Of a stretch of DNA of 64,000 nt, positions 1-8,915 are shown in pieces. The number at the start of each line of letters is the position of its first letter. Position 1 is the stretch's first letter. This DNA is from DASYKS01 sp031404815 (GTDB lineage: Bacteria > Acidobacteriota > Thermoanaerobaculia > Multivoradales > UBA5704): contig JANNIH010000054.1 in the NCBI GenBank assembly GCA_031404815.1, forward strand, positions 1 through 64,000, given 5' to 3'. Below the pieces are notes generated by a model. The model was given only the letters and a program-made list of their open reading frames with translations. It made no database searches and was not told the DNA's origin. The position numbers and the translations under genes are program-made.

Positions 1-226
1 ACCACTGGGCTGGGCCAGATCACCACTGGGCTGGGCCAGATCACCACTGGGCTGGGCCAGATCACCACTGGGCTGGGCCAGATCACCACTGGGCTGGGCC
101 AGATCACCACTGGGCTGGGCCAGATCACCACTGAGCTGGGCCAGATCACCACTGGGCTGGGCCAGATCACCACTGAGCTGAGCCAGATCACCACTGAGCT
201 GGGCCAGATCACCACTGAGCTGAGCC
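1..226. repeat. 21-bp tandem repeat array (about 10.8 copies, continues past the left edge)
   Basis: The unit is ACCACTGGGCTGGGCCAGAT followed by C. Ten full copies occupy 1-210 and a partial copy ends at 226. The copies differ only at two G/A sites: GGG or GAG in the third codon-sized triplet, and GGC or AGC in the fifth. Copies at the left edge are identical, and variants gather at the right end, as expected when an array expands from one side. The period is a multiple of three, so reading frames stay open on both strands. Forward it reads TT(G/E)L(G/S)QI; in reverse it reads DLAQ(P/L)SG. Both give a 3-4 hydrophobic heptad pattern. There are no unique spacers, so it is not a CRISPR array. 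Confidence 0.95.
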
Positions 227-261
227 TTCTCCCCGGAAGCGAGCACTTCTCCTCCCCGCAT
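1..261 (-). CDS. Possible N-terminus of a heptad-repeat protein (partial, runs off the left edge)
   Basis: An ATG at 261 on the minus strand opens a frame reading MRGGEVLASGEKAQ and then repeating LSGDLAQ through the whole array to the window edge without a stop. Leucines at 3-4 spacing suggest a coiled coil. Of the two variable sites in the array, one is silent in this frame (GCC/GCT, Ala) and the other is Pro/Leu. In the forward frame both changes alter the residue, which slightly favours this strand. There is no Shine-Dalgarno sequence, only a GATACT box just upstream, so it would have to be leaderless. The forward frame is also open to a stop at 334 but lacks a start codon in view. The array may simply be non-coding. 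Confidence 0.28.
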   Translation of the reverse strand, partial: MRGGEVLASGEKAQLSGDLAQLSGDLAQLSGDLAQPSGDLAQLSGDLAQPSGDLAQPSGDLAQPSGDLAQPSGDLAQPSGDLAQPSG

Positions 262-275
262 GGCAGTATCGGTCC

Positions 276-1526
276 ATGCGTGATTCCCCGCACCGTTTGC
301 GTCTCGCCCGCCGGCCGCGCCTCTTGGCGCTGCTGATCGTCCTTCTGCTCGGAGCCTTTTGGGCGTTTCGCTCGCTGCGCAGCCGAGAGGTCTCAACCGC
401 TACGGTCGAGCGGCGCGAGGTGGTCGCAAGCTTGGTGCTCAATGGCCGCGTTCTCGCGCTCGCCCGTTCGAGCTTGGGCAGCCCGCGGGGCGGACGGGTG
501 GCCCGCGTCCTGGTCGATGAGGGGGATCCCATCCGCGCCGACCAGATCCTCGTGCTGCTCGAGGATGGCGAAGAATCCGCGGCGGTGGGGGAGGCCCGGG
601 CTCGGGTGGTCCGGCAGGACGCTCAACTTCAAAGCTTGCGCGGCACCACCGCGAAGGTCGCCGACGAGGCGCTCGCTCAGGCGCGGCTGGAAGTCGATCA
701 GGCCGCGCGGCAGCTGGCGCGGAGCGAGGCGCTCCACCGGGACGGTTTGATTCCTGCCACCGATCTCGAATCCGCGCGACGGGCGCGCGACCTTGCGGCG
801 AGCCGCTTGCGTTCGGCCGGGGTGGAGCAACAGAGCCAAGCGCCGGGCGGTGGTGCGGCGCGCCGGGCCGAGGCCGACCTCGCCGAAGCTCGGGCGACCT
901 TGCGGGCCGCCGAAGCGAGGCGCGAACAGACAGTCATTCGCGCCCCTGCCGACGGCTTGGTCCTGGTTCGCCATGTCGCTCCGGGCGACGCGGTCCTTCC
1001 CGGTCGCGCCCTGCTCGACGTGCAACTCGCGAGCGCAACCATGCTGCTTGCCCAACCGGACGAGCGCAATCTGCACGACCTTCGGCTCGGTCAACCGGCC
1101 CTCGCCTCGGCGGACGCCTTTCCGGACCGGATCTTCAGCGCCGAGTTGACCTACATCGCACCGAACGTCGATCTCGAACGGGGCACGGTGGATATCAAGC
1201 TGCGGGTCCCCGACCCACCCGCGGATCTGCGCACCGACATGACGCTCTCGATCGACATCGAAACCGCCCGGAAGGCGGGCGCTCTGGTGGTGCCGCTCGA
1301 CGCGGTTCGCGATGCGGCCGCAGCCGGAAGAACGACCGGCTCGGGCGCCCGCCCCCCTTGGGTCTTGGTGATCGAGCGCGGCCGGGCGGTGCGCAGGGAC
1401 CTCAAGCTCGGCTTGGTCGGCGGCGAGAATGCCGAGGTTCTTTCCGGCTTGGCACTCGGCGAGGTTGTAATCGCCGACCTCTCGGTTGCGCCCGGCGCCC
1501 GGGTCCACGCCGGAAAGGGGCGCTGA
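276..1526 (+). CDS. HlyD/MacA-type periplasmic adaptor of an ABC exporter
   Basis: A membrane fusion protein of 416 residues that should link an inner-membrane ABC pump to an outer-membrane channel. Residues about 14-33 form one membrane anchor after an arginine-rich N-terminus. Then come a biotinyl-lipoyl-like half, a long Ala/Arg/Glu-rich hairpin (about 105-215) and the returning lipoyl half with RAPADGLVLV at about 225. A beta-barrel region follows, ending in the usual GLxxGE(V/N)V-type tail. Next is a permease 3 bp downstream and then an ATPase, the gene order of DevBCA-type exporters. No TolC-type channel gene is present. The start lacks a good ribosome site and lies close to the 21-bp array. 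The substrate is unknown. Confidence 0.9.
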   Translation: MRDSPHRLRLARRPRLLALLIVLLLGAFWAFRSLRSREVSTATVERREVVASLVLNGRVLALARSSLGSPRGGRVARVLVDEGDPIRADQILVLLEDGEESAAVGEARARVVRQDAQLQSLRGTTAKVADEALAQARLEVDQAARQLARSEALHRDGLIPATDLESARRARDLAASRLRSAGVEQQSQAPGGGAARRAEADLAEARATLRAAEARREQTVIRAPADGLVLVRHVAPGDAVLPGRALLDVQLASATMLLAQPDERNLHDLRLGQPALASADAFPDRIFSAELTYIAPNVDLERGTVDIKLRVPDPPADLRTDMTLSIDIETARKAGALVVPLDAVRDAAAAGRTTGSGARPPWVLVIERGRAVRRDLKLGLVGGENAEVLSGLALGEVVIADLSVAPGARVHAGKGR

Positions 1527-1529
1527 AAA

Positions 1530-2759
1530 GTGCCGTTTGAATGGATGGTGGCCCTCCGCTTCCTGCGCGAAGGGCGCGCGCAGACCGCACTCATCCTCGG
1601 CGGGATCGGCGTCGGCGTCGGTGTGATCATTTTCCTTTCGGCGCTGATCACGGCGCTCCAGACCTCGCTGATCGATCGGACCACCGGGACCCAGGCGCAG
1701 ATCGTGGTCCGGCCGCCCGAGGACGAGGTCCGGCCGCTGGTCCGCTCGGTCGCCGGCCCCGGAGGGGTGGCGCCCGCGCCCCGAATCGAGCGTCCGCCGC
1801 AGCGCCTGCGCTCGATCTTGAACGGCGCGCAGGCCATGGCCGCGATCGCGCGACTGCCACGGGTCACCGCGGTCGCCCCGACGGTTGCCGGACCGGCGTT
1901 CGCCCTGCGTGGCGCGGCCAACTCTTCGATCGCCCTGCGCGGGGTCGAGTTGACCAGCTACTCGCGGATCCTCGATCTCGCCCCTCGCCTCACCGCCGGC
2001 GAGGCCCGGCTGCTCGGGACCGATGCGCTGATCGGGGTCGAGCTGGCGAATGATCTCGGAGTCGGGGTCGGCGACAAGCTGCGCATCGCGGTCCCCGATG
2101 GCCGCCGCCAGGTGTTCTCGATCACCGGCGTCTTCGACGTCGGCAATCGCGACCTCAACCGCCGCTGGGTGTTCGTATCGCTCCGCTCGGCACAGACCCT
2201 ACTCGACCTCCGGGGAGGCATCTCGACTCTGGAGATCAAGGTCGACGAGATCTTCGCCGCCGAGGAGGTCGCGCAGACGATCACCGCCCGAACCGGCCTG
2301 ATCGCCGACAGCTGGATGAAGACCAACGCCCAGCTGCTGACCGGGCTCCGTTCTCAATCGAGTTCGAGCGCGTTGATCCAGGTTTTCGTCATCGTCGCGG
2401 TCGCCCTCGGGATCGCGAGCGTCCTGATCGTCTCGGTGGTCCAAAAATCGCGCGAAATCGGCATCCTCCGCGCGATGGGTACCTCGACCCGGCGCGTGGT
2501 GCGGATCTTTCTGATCGAAGGGGCGATCTTGGGGCTCGGCGGCTCGCTGGTCGGGATCGCCTTCGGCAGCGGCCTCGCGCTCTTCTTCGCCTCGTTGGCC
2601 AAGAACGCAGACGGCAGCGCGACCTTCCCGGTGGCGCTCGGTGCCGGGCTGTTCCTTCGCTCGGCGGCGATCGCCACGGCGGTGGGGCTCCTTTCGGCCG
2701 TGCTCCCGGCCCGGCGGGCGGCAAGACTCGATCCGGCCGAGGTGATCCGATATGGCTGA
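1530..2759 (+). CDS. ABC transporter permease, FtsX/MacB/LolC fold
   Basis: An inner-membrane permease of 409 residues starting at GTG, 3 bp after the adaptor stop. One membrane helix lies near the N-terminus (about 15-42, glycine and valine rich). A large periplasmic domain follows (about 45-275), then three C-terminal helices (about 280-310, 325-355 and 365-390). KSREIGILRAMG in the C-terminal half is the cytoplasmic coupling motif typical of FtsX-family permeases. The stop overlaps the next start by 8 bp (ATGGCTGA), so permease and ATPase are translationally coupled. It is probably a mechanotransmission-type exporter that moves a lipid, peptide or small amphiphile across the periplasm; the substrate cannot be told from sequence. 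Confidence 0.9.
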   Translation: MPFEWMVALRFLREGRAQTALILGGIGVGVGVIIFLSALITALQTSLIDRTTGTQAQIVVRPPEDEVRPLVRSVAGPGGVAPAPRIERPPQRLRSILNGAQAMAAIARLPRVTAVAPTVAGPAFALRGAANSSIALRGVELTSYSRILDLAPRLTAGEARLLGTDALIGVELANDLGVGVGDKLRIAVPDGRRQVFSITGVFDVGNRDLNRRWVFVSLRSAQTLLDLRGGISTLEIKVDEIFAAEEVAQTITARTGLIADSWMKTNAQLLTGLRSQSSSSALIQVFVIVAVALGIASVLIVSVVQKSREIGILRAMGTSTRRVVRIFLIEGAILGLGGSLVGIAFGSGLALFFASLAKNADGSATFPVALGAGLFLRSAAIATAVGLLSAVLPARRAARLDPAEVIRYG

Positions 2760-3495
2760 GGCTCACCTGGAAGCCCCAGAAACCGGGCCGATTCTTCGTC
2801 TGTCGGGGGTGCGGAAATCCTACGGCCAGGCGGTGGTCACCGAGATCCTCCACGGCATCGACCTGACGCTCGAACCGGGCGAGTTCGCGGCCCTGATCGG
2901 CCCCTCGGGTTCGGGCAAGAGCACGCTGCTCTATCTGCTCGGGCTGCTCGATCGCCCCACCTCGGGCCGGATCGAACTCGCCGGCCGGGAGGTCTCGACA
3001 CTTTCCGAGCAAGAGCGCACCGAGCGGCGCGGCCGGGAGCTCGGCTTCGTGTTCCAATTCCACCACCTGCTGCCTGAGTTTTCCGCCCTGGAGAATACGA
3101 TGATGCCGATGCTCGCCAACGCCGGTCGCGAACAACCGGGGATGCGCGATCGCGCCGGCCGGCTGCTCGCCTCGATCGGCCTCGGCGACCGGCTCGGTTC
3201 GCGGGTGACTCAGCTTTCGGGGGGACAGCAGCAACGGGTCGCCATCGCCCGCGCGCTCGCGATGGAGCCGCTCCTGGTACTCGCAGACGAGCCGACGGGC
3301 AATCTCGACACCGAGACCGGAGATCAGGTCTTCGCTTTGATGCGGCGTTTCAACCGCGAGGAGGGGACGGCGTTTATGGTCGTCACCCACGATCCCCGGA
3401 TCGCCGCCCTCTGCGATCGGGTGATCGAGCTGGTGGACGGCCGGATCGTCAGCGACCGCCGAACGCCAGGGGCCGAAGCGCGCCCGGGGGAGTAA
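2752..3495 (+). CDS. ABC transporter ATP-binding protein, LolD/MacB type
   Basis: A cytoplasmic ATPase of 247 residues that powers the preceding permease. The Walker A is GPSGSGKST (about 48-56), the signature is LSGGQQQR (about 155-162), the Walker B is LLVLADEPTGNLD, and the switch histidine is in VVTHDPR. FQFHHLLPEFSALENTMMP after the Q-loop is characteristic of the LolD/MacB/FtsE group. The short C-terminal tail (GAEARPGE) adds no extra domain. It overlaps the permease by 8 bp and ends the operon, and the dodecin gene converges on it 25 bp downstream. Confidence 0.93.
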   Translation: MAEAHLEAPETGPILRLSGVRKSYGQAVVTEILHGIDLTLEPGEFAALIGPSGSGKSTLLYLLGLLDRPTSGRIELAGREVSTLSEQERTERRGRELGFVFQFHHLLPEFSALENTMMPMLANAGREQPGMRDRAGRLLASIGLGDRLGSRVTQLSGGQQQRVAIARALAMEPLLVLADEPTGNLDTETGDQVFALMRRFNREEGTAFMVVTHDPRIAALCDRVIELVDGRIVSDRRTPGAEARPGE

Positions 3496-3520
3496 CCCCG
3501 GGCAGCCACGGCGAAGTCCC

Positions 3521-3730
3521 TCATTCGGCGAGCACGAAGGTCACTCGCATGGTGACCCGATAGCCCACGACTTTGCCCTTTTCGATGTGGACGTGCTGCT
3601 CGGAGACCCAGGCGCTCTTCATGTTCTTGAGCGTCTTGCCGGCACGCTTGATGCCCTCTTGGACGGCGGCCTCGAAGCTGTCGGGGTGCTCGGCGCTGAT
3701 TTCGATGATCTTGGCGACGGAAGTAGGCAT
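3521..3730 (-). CDS. Dodecin family flavin-binding protein
   Basis: A small flavin-storage protein of 69 residues. Dodecins assemble as hollow 12-mers that bind and quench FMN, riboflavin or related flavins. The sequence shows the family's beta-alpha-beta-beta plan: VAKIIEISAEHPDSFEAAVQ, a lysine-rich helix, then the strand SAWVSEQHVHIEKGKV with the conserved Trp that stacks on the flavin, and a final VTMRVTFVLAE strand. Length and motifs match the family. GAGGAAACC sits just before the ATG, and a TAGACT box (3752-3757, read on the minus strand) is 21 nt further upstream, so it likely has its own promoter. Confidence 0.93.
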   Translation of the reverse strand: MPTSVAKIIEISAEHPDSFEAAVQEGIKRAGKTLKNMKSAWVSEQHVHIEKGKVVGYRVTMRVTFVLAE

Positions 3731-3804
3731 GGTTTCCTCGAGATGCGTGGAAGTCTACGGCGGTTGGTTGGTTGGTTGGAGGTGTCGTTTCGATTTGGAG
3801 GTCT

Positions 3805-5904
3805 TCAATCCAGAGGCTCAGGGCGAGCAACTCCGTACCCTTGCACATAGTCTACGCCGATCTGTTCGAGGGTCGCGAGGATCTCTTCCGTTTCCATCGA
3901 CTCCGCGATCGTCGCGATGCCGAGCAGTTGGCCGATCTGATGAATCGATTCGACGAGGGCGCGCTGGATCGAGTTCTCGTTGACGTCGCGCACGAAGCCG
4001 CCGTCGATCTTCAGAAAATCGACATCCAGGTTCTTCAAGTAGGCGAAGGACGACAGCCCGGTACCGAAATCGTCGAGCACGAAGCGGCAACCGCGCGCCT
4101 TCAAAGTACGAATGAAATGTTGGGCGCGCGCCAGGTGGGCGACCGCCGCGGTCTCCGTGATCTCGAACAAGACGGATCCGGGAGCGACTCCACTCTCCTC
4201 GAGCTGCTCGATCACATCTTCGAGGAAACTCTCTTCGTCGATCGAGCGCCCGGAGAGATTGATCGCCCAGTGGAGTTCGACCGCGCTCTCCCGCTGCCGG
4301 AGGACCAGCTTGCGCAAGGCGTTCTTGACCACCCAGCGGTCGATTCTCGAGATCAATCGGTAGCGCTCGGCCGCGGGGATGAAAGAGCCCGGCAAGGCGA
4401 CCAGGCCCTGTTCGTCGCGCATTCGGATGAAGATCTCCGACATCTCGGGCTCGCCATCGCGGCGGCAGAGGGGCCGGATCTCCTGCCGCATCAGGAAAAA
4501 CCGGTCTTCGTCCAGAGCGCTCTGGATGCGATGGACCCATTGCATCGCGCTGTACCGCTCGACCAGGGCGGCATCGTCGACCTGGTACTCGTGGACCCGG
4601 CTCCGCCCACCCTCCTTGGCGACATAGCAGGCGGCATCGGCGGCGGCGAGCAACTGCACCCGATCCCCCCCATCCGACGTGATCGGCACCAAACCGATCG
4701 AGACTCCGACTTCGAAACTGCGCTCCTGCCAGACGAAACGGAACGAGCGCACCGCGGCACAGAGTTCCCCGGCGATCCGGCGCGCGCGGTCAAGGTCCGC
4801 ATCCTCGAGCAGGATTCCGAACTCGTCGCCACCGAGCCGAGCCAATACGTCGTTCGGCCGAACCCGGGCGCGCAGCAGCGTCGTCAATTGTTTGAGCAGC
4901 TCGTCGCCCGCGAGATGACCGGCCGTATCGTTGACCAACTTGAACTCGTCGAGATCGAGGTAGAGCAGCGCGTGGCGCCGACCCTCACCGCGCGCGCTCG
5001 CGAGGCAAGTATTCATCTGCTCTTCGAATTCGCGCCGGTTGATCAGGCCGGTGAGCCCATCGTGGCGCGCGAGGTAGCTCATTTCGCGCTCCATCCGCCG
5101 AATTCGAGTGACGTCTTTAAACACCAGCACGGTCCCGACGATGTCGCCGGAAGCCGCGCGGATCGGCGCCACAGAATCCTGGACGGCGAACTCGACGCCA
5201 TCCCGTCGCACCAGGGTGGCACTGCCCGGAAGCTCGACCATCCGCCCTTCGGAGAGGCAGGTGGCGATCGGGTCGAAGCCGAGCGGCCGCCCCCGCTCAT
5301 CGACGAGTTGCAGGACGCGGAGAGCCGGCTGCCCCTGAGCCTCGGCCGCCGTCCAGCCGGTGAGGTGTTCGGCGACCGGGTTCAGATAGTCGATCCGCCC
5401 TTCCGGGTCGGTACGGATCACCCCGTCGCCGATCGAGGCGAGCGTGACTTGGGCGCGCTCCCGCTCAAGCTCCAGACGGGCCTGGTTCTCTCGCAGGGCG
5501 AGCTCCGCTTCTTTGCGCTCGGTGATGTCGAGCGCGGACAGCAGACCCGCCGAGCCGTCTTCCATCTGGACCCGGGTCGTGGTGACTTGCGCCCACCGCT
5601 CGGTTCCGTCCTTGCGGATGACCTTCATCTCGACGGAGGTGTCGAGATCTTCGCCCGCCAACCTTCGATTGGCGCGCTCGATCACACCCGCCTGGTAGTC
5701 GGGGTGGACCAGGAGGGTGATCGGTGAGCCGATCAGCTCGGTCGCGGAGTAGCCGGTCAGCCGCTCAGCTGACGGATTGGCGTAGATGTAGCCCTCCCGA
5801 TAGACCAGGATGGCGATCTCCGTGGTCTCGGCCAGCGAACGGAACCAGCTGTCGGTCGCACCGACCGGCGCCTTGCCGTCGACACTCGGGTTCGAGAAGG
5901 TCAT
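3805..5904 (-). CDS. PAS-PAS-GGDEF-EAL cyclic-di-GMP enzyme
   Basis: A cytoplasmic signalling protein of 699 residues. Two PAS sensor domains (about 22-130 and 150-270) come first, with the PAC-like segment ITERKEAELALRE between them. The GGDEF domain (about 280-440) has an intact GGDEF at 358-362 inside ARLGGDEFGIL. The EAL domain is at about 450-695. The EAL signature itself reads EIFIR, but the other catalytic features are present: the Asn of WAINLSG, FEITET, the DDFGTG pair, LKIDG and AESMET. Cyclase activity is therefore likely and phosphodiesterase activity is possible. No membrane segments are seen. There is no clear ribosome site; an AT-rich promoter-like stretch lies upstream. Confidence 0.93.
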   Translation of the reverse strand: MTFSNPSVDGKAPVGATDSWFRSLAETTEIAILVYREGYIYANPSAERLTGYSATELIGSPITLLVHPDYQAGVIERANRRLAGEDLDTSVEMKVIRKDGTERWAQVTTTRVQMEDGSAGLLSALDITERKEAELALRENQARLELERERAQVTLASIGDGVIRTDPEGRIDYLNPVAEHLTGWTAAEAQGQPALRVLQLVDERGRPLGFDPIATCLSEGRMVELPGSATLVRRDGVEFAVQDSVAPIRAASGDIVGTVLVFKDVTRIRRMEREMSYLARHDGLTGLINRREFEEQMNTCLASARGEGRRHALLYLDLDEFKLVNDTAGHLAGDELLKQLTTLLRARVRPNDVLARLGGDEFGILLEDADLDRARRIAGELCAAVRSFRFVWQERSFEVGVSIGLVPITSDGGDRVQLLAAADAACYVAKEGGRSRVHEYQVDDAALVERYSAMQWVHRIQSALDEDRFFLMRQEIRPLCRRDGEPEMSEIFIRMRDEQGLVALPGSFIPAAERYRLISRIDRWVVKNALRKLVLRQRESAVELHWAINLSGRSIDEESFLEDVIEQLEESGVAPGSVLFEITETAAVAHLARAQHFIRTLKARGCRFVLDDFGTGLSSFAYLKNLDVDFLKIDGGFVRDVNENSIQRALVESIHQIGQLLGIATIAESMETEEILATLEQIGVDYVQGYGVARPEPLD

Positions 5905-5943
5905 CGCGAAAATTGACTCGAAGGAGCACTATGTTAGAGCGAA

Positions 5944-5974
5944 AGTATAGGAAACGAATAATATCTGTAAGCAA
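5944..5974 (-). promoter_or_regulatory. Candidate promoter for the GGDEF-EAL gene
   Basis: On the minus strand TTGCTT is followed by 19 bp and TATACT, in an AT-rich island that stands out from the surrounding GC-rich DNA. The start codon is about 40 bp downstream. The spacer is 2 bp longer than ideal, so the assignment is tentative. Confidence 0.4.
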
Positions 5975-5990
5975 TTCTCGCGCCCGACGA

Positions 5991-8915
5991 TCAGCGCCGC
6001 CAGACCAGAACCAGCCAACCCCGGCGCTCGCCTTTCGTGTCGCCCGCCGGATCGTCCAGAATCTGCGCCGCCCCAACCCGGGATTCGAACGCCGGCAGGC
6101 CGGCGAGCGGATACGGGCCGAAGTCGAACCGGCGCTCGATGCCGGCAAACGCCAGCCAGGGTTCGAAATCTCCGGCGTCGCCATCCACTCCGGAGACCAC
6201 TCGGTGGCGCTCGTAGAACAGATGGAACGGCAGTTCGGGCAGCGTGAGATCGGCCCGTTGCCCTTCGTGACGGGTGCCGACCAGGGCACCGGGGGGCAGT
6301 GCAGGAACCTCGATCCGCTCGGGAGACCAGGGGAAGAGGCTGCTCGGAGACGCGCCGATCTGTAGCCGATCGACATCCGAGCGGGCGCCCCGCACCTGAT
6401 CGCTCCGCACGCCGAGATCGAGCCCCCACCCTCTCGACCGAAGCGCCAGGCCGAGCGCACCGCCGGCGTTGCGAGTTCGGGACCCGGTGGCGCCGCGAAC
6501 CACGATTCGCGGCTCGACGCGCAGATCGCCGCGCGAGAGATCGACGGCCGCACCGAGCTCGAAACCCACTCTCGAACGATCTGCCGACCGCGAAGCACCC
6601 GCCAGATCGATCCGTTCGAGCGAGGCGCTCGCAACAGAGCGGGTCCGGATCGGGCCGAAGCGCCGATCGAGTTCCGCTCCCAGCTCGATCCCGCGTCGGT
6701 CGATGTCGAGCCCCGACCGGGGTGTCGAACGTGCGTCCGATGGCCTTTCCGCCAGATCGAAAAGGCGCGCCTTGATCCCCACGGGCGAGCCGTAGAAGCC
6801 GATCTCCAAGCTCGCGCCCCGGGGACCCGCCCCGTCCGCTCCGGCGAGCCCGGCGAGGGCGATGGCCTCGAAACGACCGAGCGGATCGCCGACGCGGACG
6901 CCGACCTCGCTCCGATTCCCCGCGGCATTCGTTATCGAGCCACCGAGGAGCGGCATCCACTCCAGGCGACCGAGGCCATACGGTCGGCCAGCCGCCACCT
7001 GGGCCGAGGTGATTTCGACCGGCGGCGGGAGTGGGGTCGGACGCACCGCGGGGGCAAAATCGACGGCCGGAAGGCTCGCCGCGTCGAGCGATTCGCCAAC
7101 CCTGTTCTCCAGATCGAGGCGGCGCAAATCGAGCCCTTGCGGTTCGAGCGAAAGATAGAAGACCGCTTGTCCGTCCGGCGTTGGAGCGGGCGCGAACGCG
7201 GCGCCGGCCGTGCGCGTGATCGCGACCGGCGCCTTTTCCTCGTTGTCGACGGCGAACGCGAAGAGGTCGATCCGGCCGGCGCGGCCGAGGCTGGCGAATA
7301 GGATCGAACCGTCGGCGCTCCAGGCCGGTGAGGAGGGCGTGGCCGGCCCTCCCTTGGCAGGAAGTGAGAGGACGCGCTCGGCGCCCTCTTCGAGGTTGCG
7401 AACGACCAGATCCCACCGGCCGCCCGCGTGGCGCAGAAAGGCGAGGCGCGCCCCGTCGGAAGAGAGCCGCGGCGCGTCGTAGATCACTTCGATCGAAGGC
7501 GGGGTGAGAGGGGTGAGCTCGCCTGTCGCGAGGTCGACCCGCACGATCTGCGAGAAGCCATGGCGCTGGCGCAGGGCGACAGCCCAGGTGCCGCTCGGGC
7601 TGGGATCGGCATCTCGCAAGTCGGCGCCGTGCGTGATCCGCCGCACCTCACCGGTCGGGAGCGACCAACGGAACAGGTCTGGATGAAGAAAGCCGTCCAG
7701 GTCGGGCTCGAAGCGAACGAACAGGATCGCGTCTTCCCCAAGAAACCGCGGCATCGAAGGAGCCCGCCCTCCCCGGGCACCCAGGCGAAACCTCACCTTG
7801 CGAGCCGGAGGTCCGTATCGAACCGCCGCAACATCCTCCGGATCGCGAGCACTTCGAGCCTCCCCTAGATCTTTGTCTTCTATGTCCTTGCGGTCCTTTA
7901 AGTCTTTTTCCTCCCCCGTCCCAAAGACCACCAACTCCCCGGCCGCCCCCGGCCGCCCCTCCCGAACCAGCGCCAAGAGCTCCCCCGAGGGCGACAACGC
8001 GGGCGCTCCCGCACCGCGCGGCAGGTCTTGCCAAAGCTCGCCTTCGCGCAACGGGGTGAGGCGCCGTTCGATCTCGATCGCCTGGGCCGACAGCTCGGCG
8101 CGGAACCGATCCCAAAGATCGCGCGGCGAGCGCCCCTCCGGGCTGGCGAACACACCCGAGAAGCTGTCGTCGAACGAGCGCGGCGTGCGCGCCGACATCC
8201 GAGCCCAGAGCTTCTTCAGGCTACCCGGGCCGGCGCGCCGCTCCAGCCATTCGAGATACGCCGAGCCGGCGAGGTAGGCCATCGACATCCCGAGATAGCC
8301 CTCGCGGTCGCTCGCCAATCGCTCGTAGCTCGGCAACTTTCCCGCCGTCGCAAAACGGCGGAGCACGGCGGCGCGCAGGTCGCCGTTCGGCCGGCCGGAA
8401 CCGGTGAGCCGCCCTTCGATGACCGTCGCGTACCCTTCGCTCACCCAGCGCGGTGAGCTGACGGCGAGCGGCCCGATCGGCAGCAGGCGCCGCACCGGGT
8501 TGCGCGACGGCCGGAGCAGATGAACCAGGTGGGTCTCCTCGTGGACCGCGAGAAGCTCGATCCAGTCGGCATAGTGGCCGATGATCGATCCGGCTTCCGG
8601 CGGGCTGGTCCAGAGCACCATGCGCGGCCGGCCGAGCAGCGGCAACGCCATACCGTTCGGCTCGGCGACCGGATCGGAGATGAAGACATCGACGATCTGG
8701 GGCGGCTCGTAACCGACTTCGGCGATCACCAGAGCGCGGATCGACTCGAGGCGAGTCGCCGCCCGCAGCGCCCAGGCCTCGGATTCCACCGGGTAGTGAA
8801 TGCGGAAGTGTTCGGTCGAGGCGGTGCGCCAATCGGCCGCGGGACCTTGGCCCGCGACCGGAAGGGCCAGCGCCAACAGGATCGCGGTGGCGATGGGTAC
8901 GCGGCGGGGTTTCAC
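5991..8915 (-). CDS. Secreted HExxH metallopeptidase-like protein with beta-propeller repeats and a C-terminal barrel-like domain
   Basis: About 974 residues from a GTG start (VKPRRVPIATAILLALALPVAG, a Sec signal peptide). The frame stays open further upstream, but that part overlaps the CDGSH gene and is rejected. HEETH at 125-129, with Glu160 in WVSEGYA, gives the zinc site of a gluzincin/MA-clan peptidase. Residues about 270-620 contain repeated TolB/PD40-like blades (for example LSSDGARLAFLRHAGGRWDL and SPAWSADGSILFASLGRAG). The last 300 residues are rich in alternating aromatic/polar strands like an outer-membrane beta-barrel. Its GTG overlaps the CDGSH stop as GTGA, so it is translationally coupled. 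Substrate and true location are unknown. Confidence 0.8.
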   Translation of the reverse strand: MKPRRVPIATAILLALALPVAGQGPAADWRTASTEHFRIHYPVESEAWALRAATRLESIRALVIAEVGYEPPQIVDVFISDPVAEPNGMALPLLGRPRMVLWTSPPEAGSIIGHYADWIELLAVHEETHLVHLLRPSRNPVRRLLPIGPLAVSSPRWVSEGYATVIEGRLTGSGRPNGDLRAAVLRRFATAGKLPSYERLASDREGYLGMSMAYLAGSAYLEWLERRAGPGSLKKLWARMSARTPRSFDDSFSGVFASPEGRSPRDLWDRFRAELSAQAIEIERRLTPLREGELWQDLPRGAGAPALSPSGELLALVREGRPGAAGELVVFGTGEEKDLKDRKDIEDKDLGEARSARDPEDVAAVRYGPPARKVRFRLGARGGRAPSMPRFLGEDAILFVRFEPDLDGFLHPDLFRWSLPTGEVRRITHGADLRDADPSPSGTWAVALRQRHGFSQIVRVDLATGELTPLTPPSIEVIYDAPRLSSDGARLAFLRHAGGRWDLVVRNLEEGAERVLSLPAKGGPATPSSPAWSADGSILFASLGRAGRIDLFAFAVDNEEKAPVAITRTAGAAFAPAPTPDGQAVFYLSLEPQGLDLRRLDLENRVGESLDAASLPAVDFAPAVRPTPLPPPVEITSAQVAAGRPYGLGRLEWMPLLGGSITNAAGNRSEVGVRVGDPLGRFEAIALAGLAGADGAGPRGASLEIGFYGSPVGIKARLFDLAERPSDARSTPRSGLDIDRRGIELGAELDRRFGPIRTRSVASASLERIDLAGASRSADRSRVGFELGAAVDLSRGDLRVEPRIVVRGATGSRTRNAGGALGLALRSRGWGLDLGVRSDQVRGARSDVDRLQIGASPSSLFPWSPERIEVPALPPGALVGTRHEGQRADLTLPELPFHLFYERHRVVSGVDGDAGDFEPWLAFAGIERRFDFGPYPLAGLPAFESRVGAAQILDDPAGDTKGERRGWLVLVWRR

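Noticed and set aside
1..226. CRISPR array at the left edge
   Set aside because: Units are contiguous with no spacers and no cas genes are near.
3761..3780. GGTT microsatellite before the dodecin gene
   Set aside because: Only about four copies; too short to claim phase variation, and no alternative frames are affected.
3772..5727. 651-residue plus-strand frame opposite the GGDEF-EAL gene
   Set aside because: Shadow; the minus-strand protein has intact PAS, GGDEF and EAL domains.
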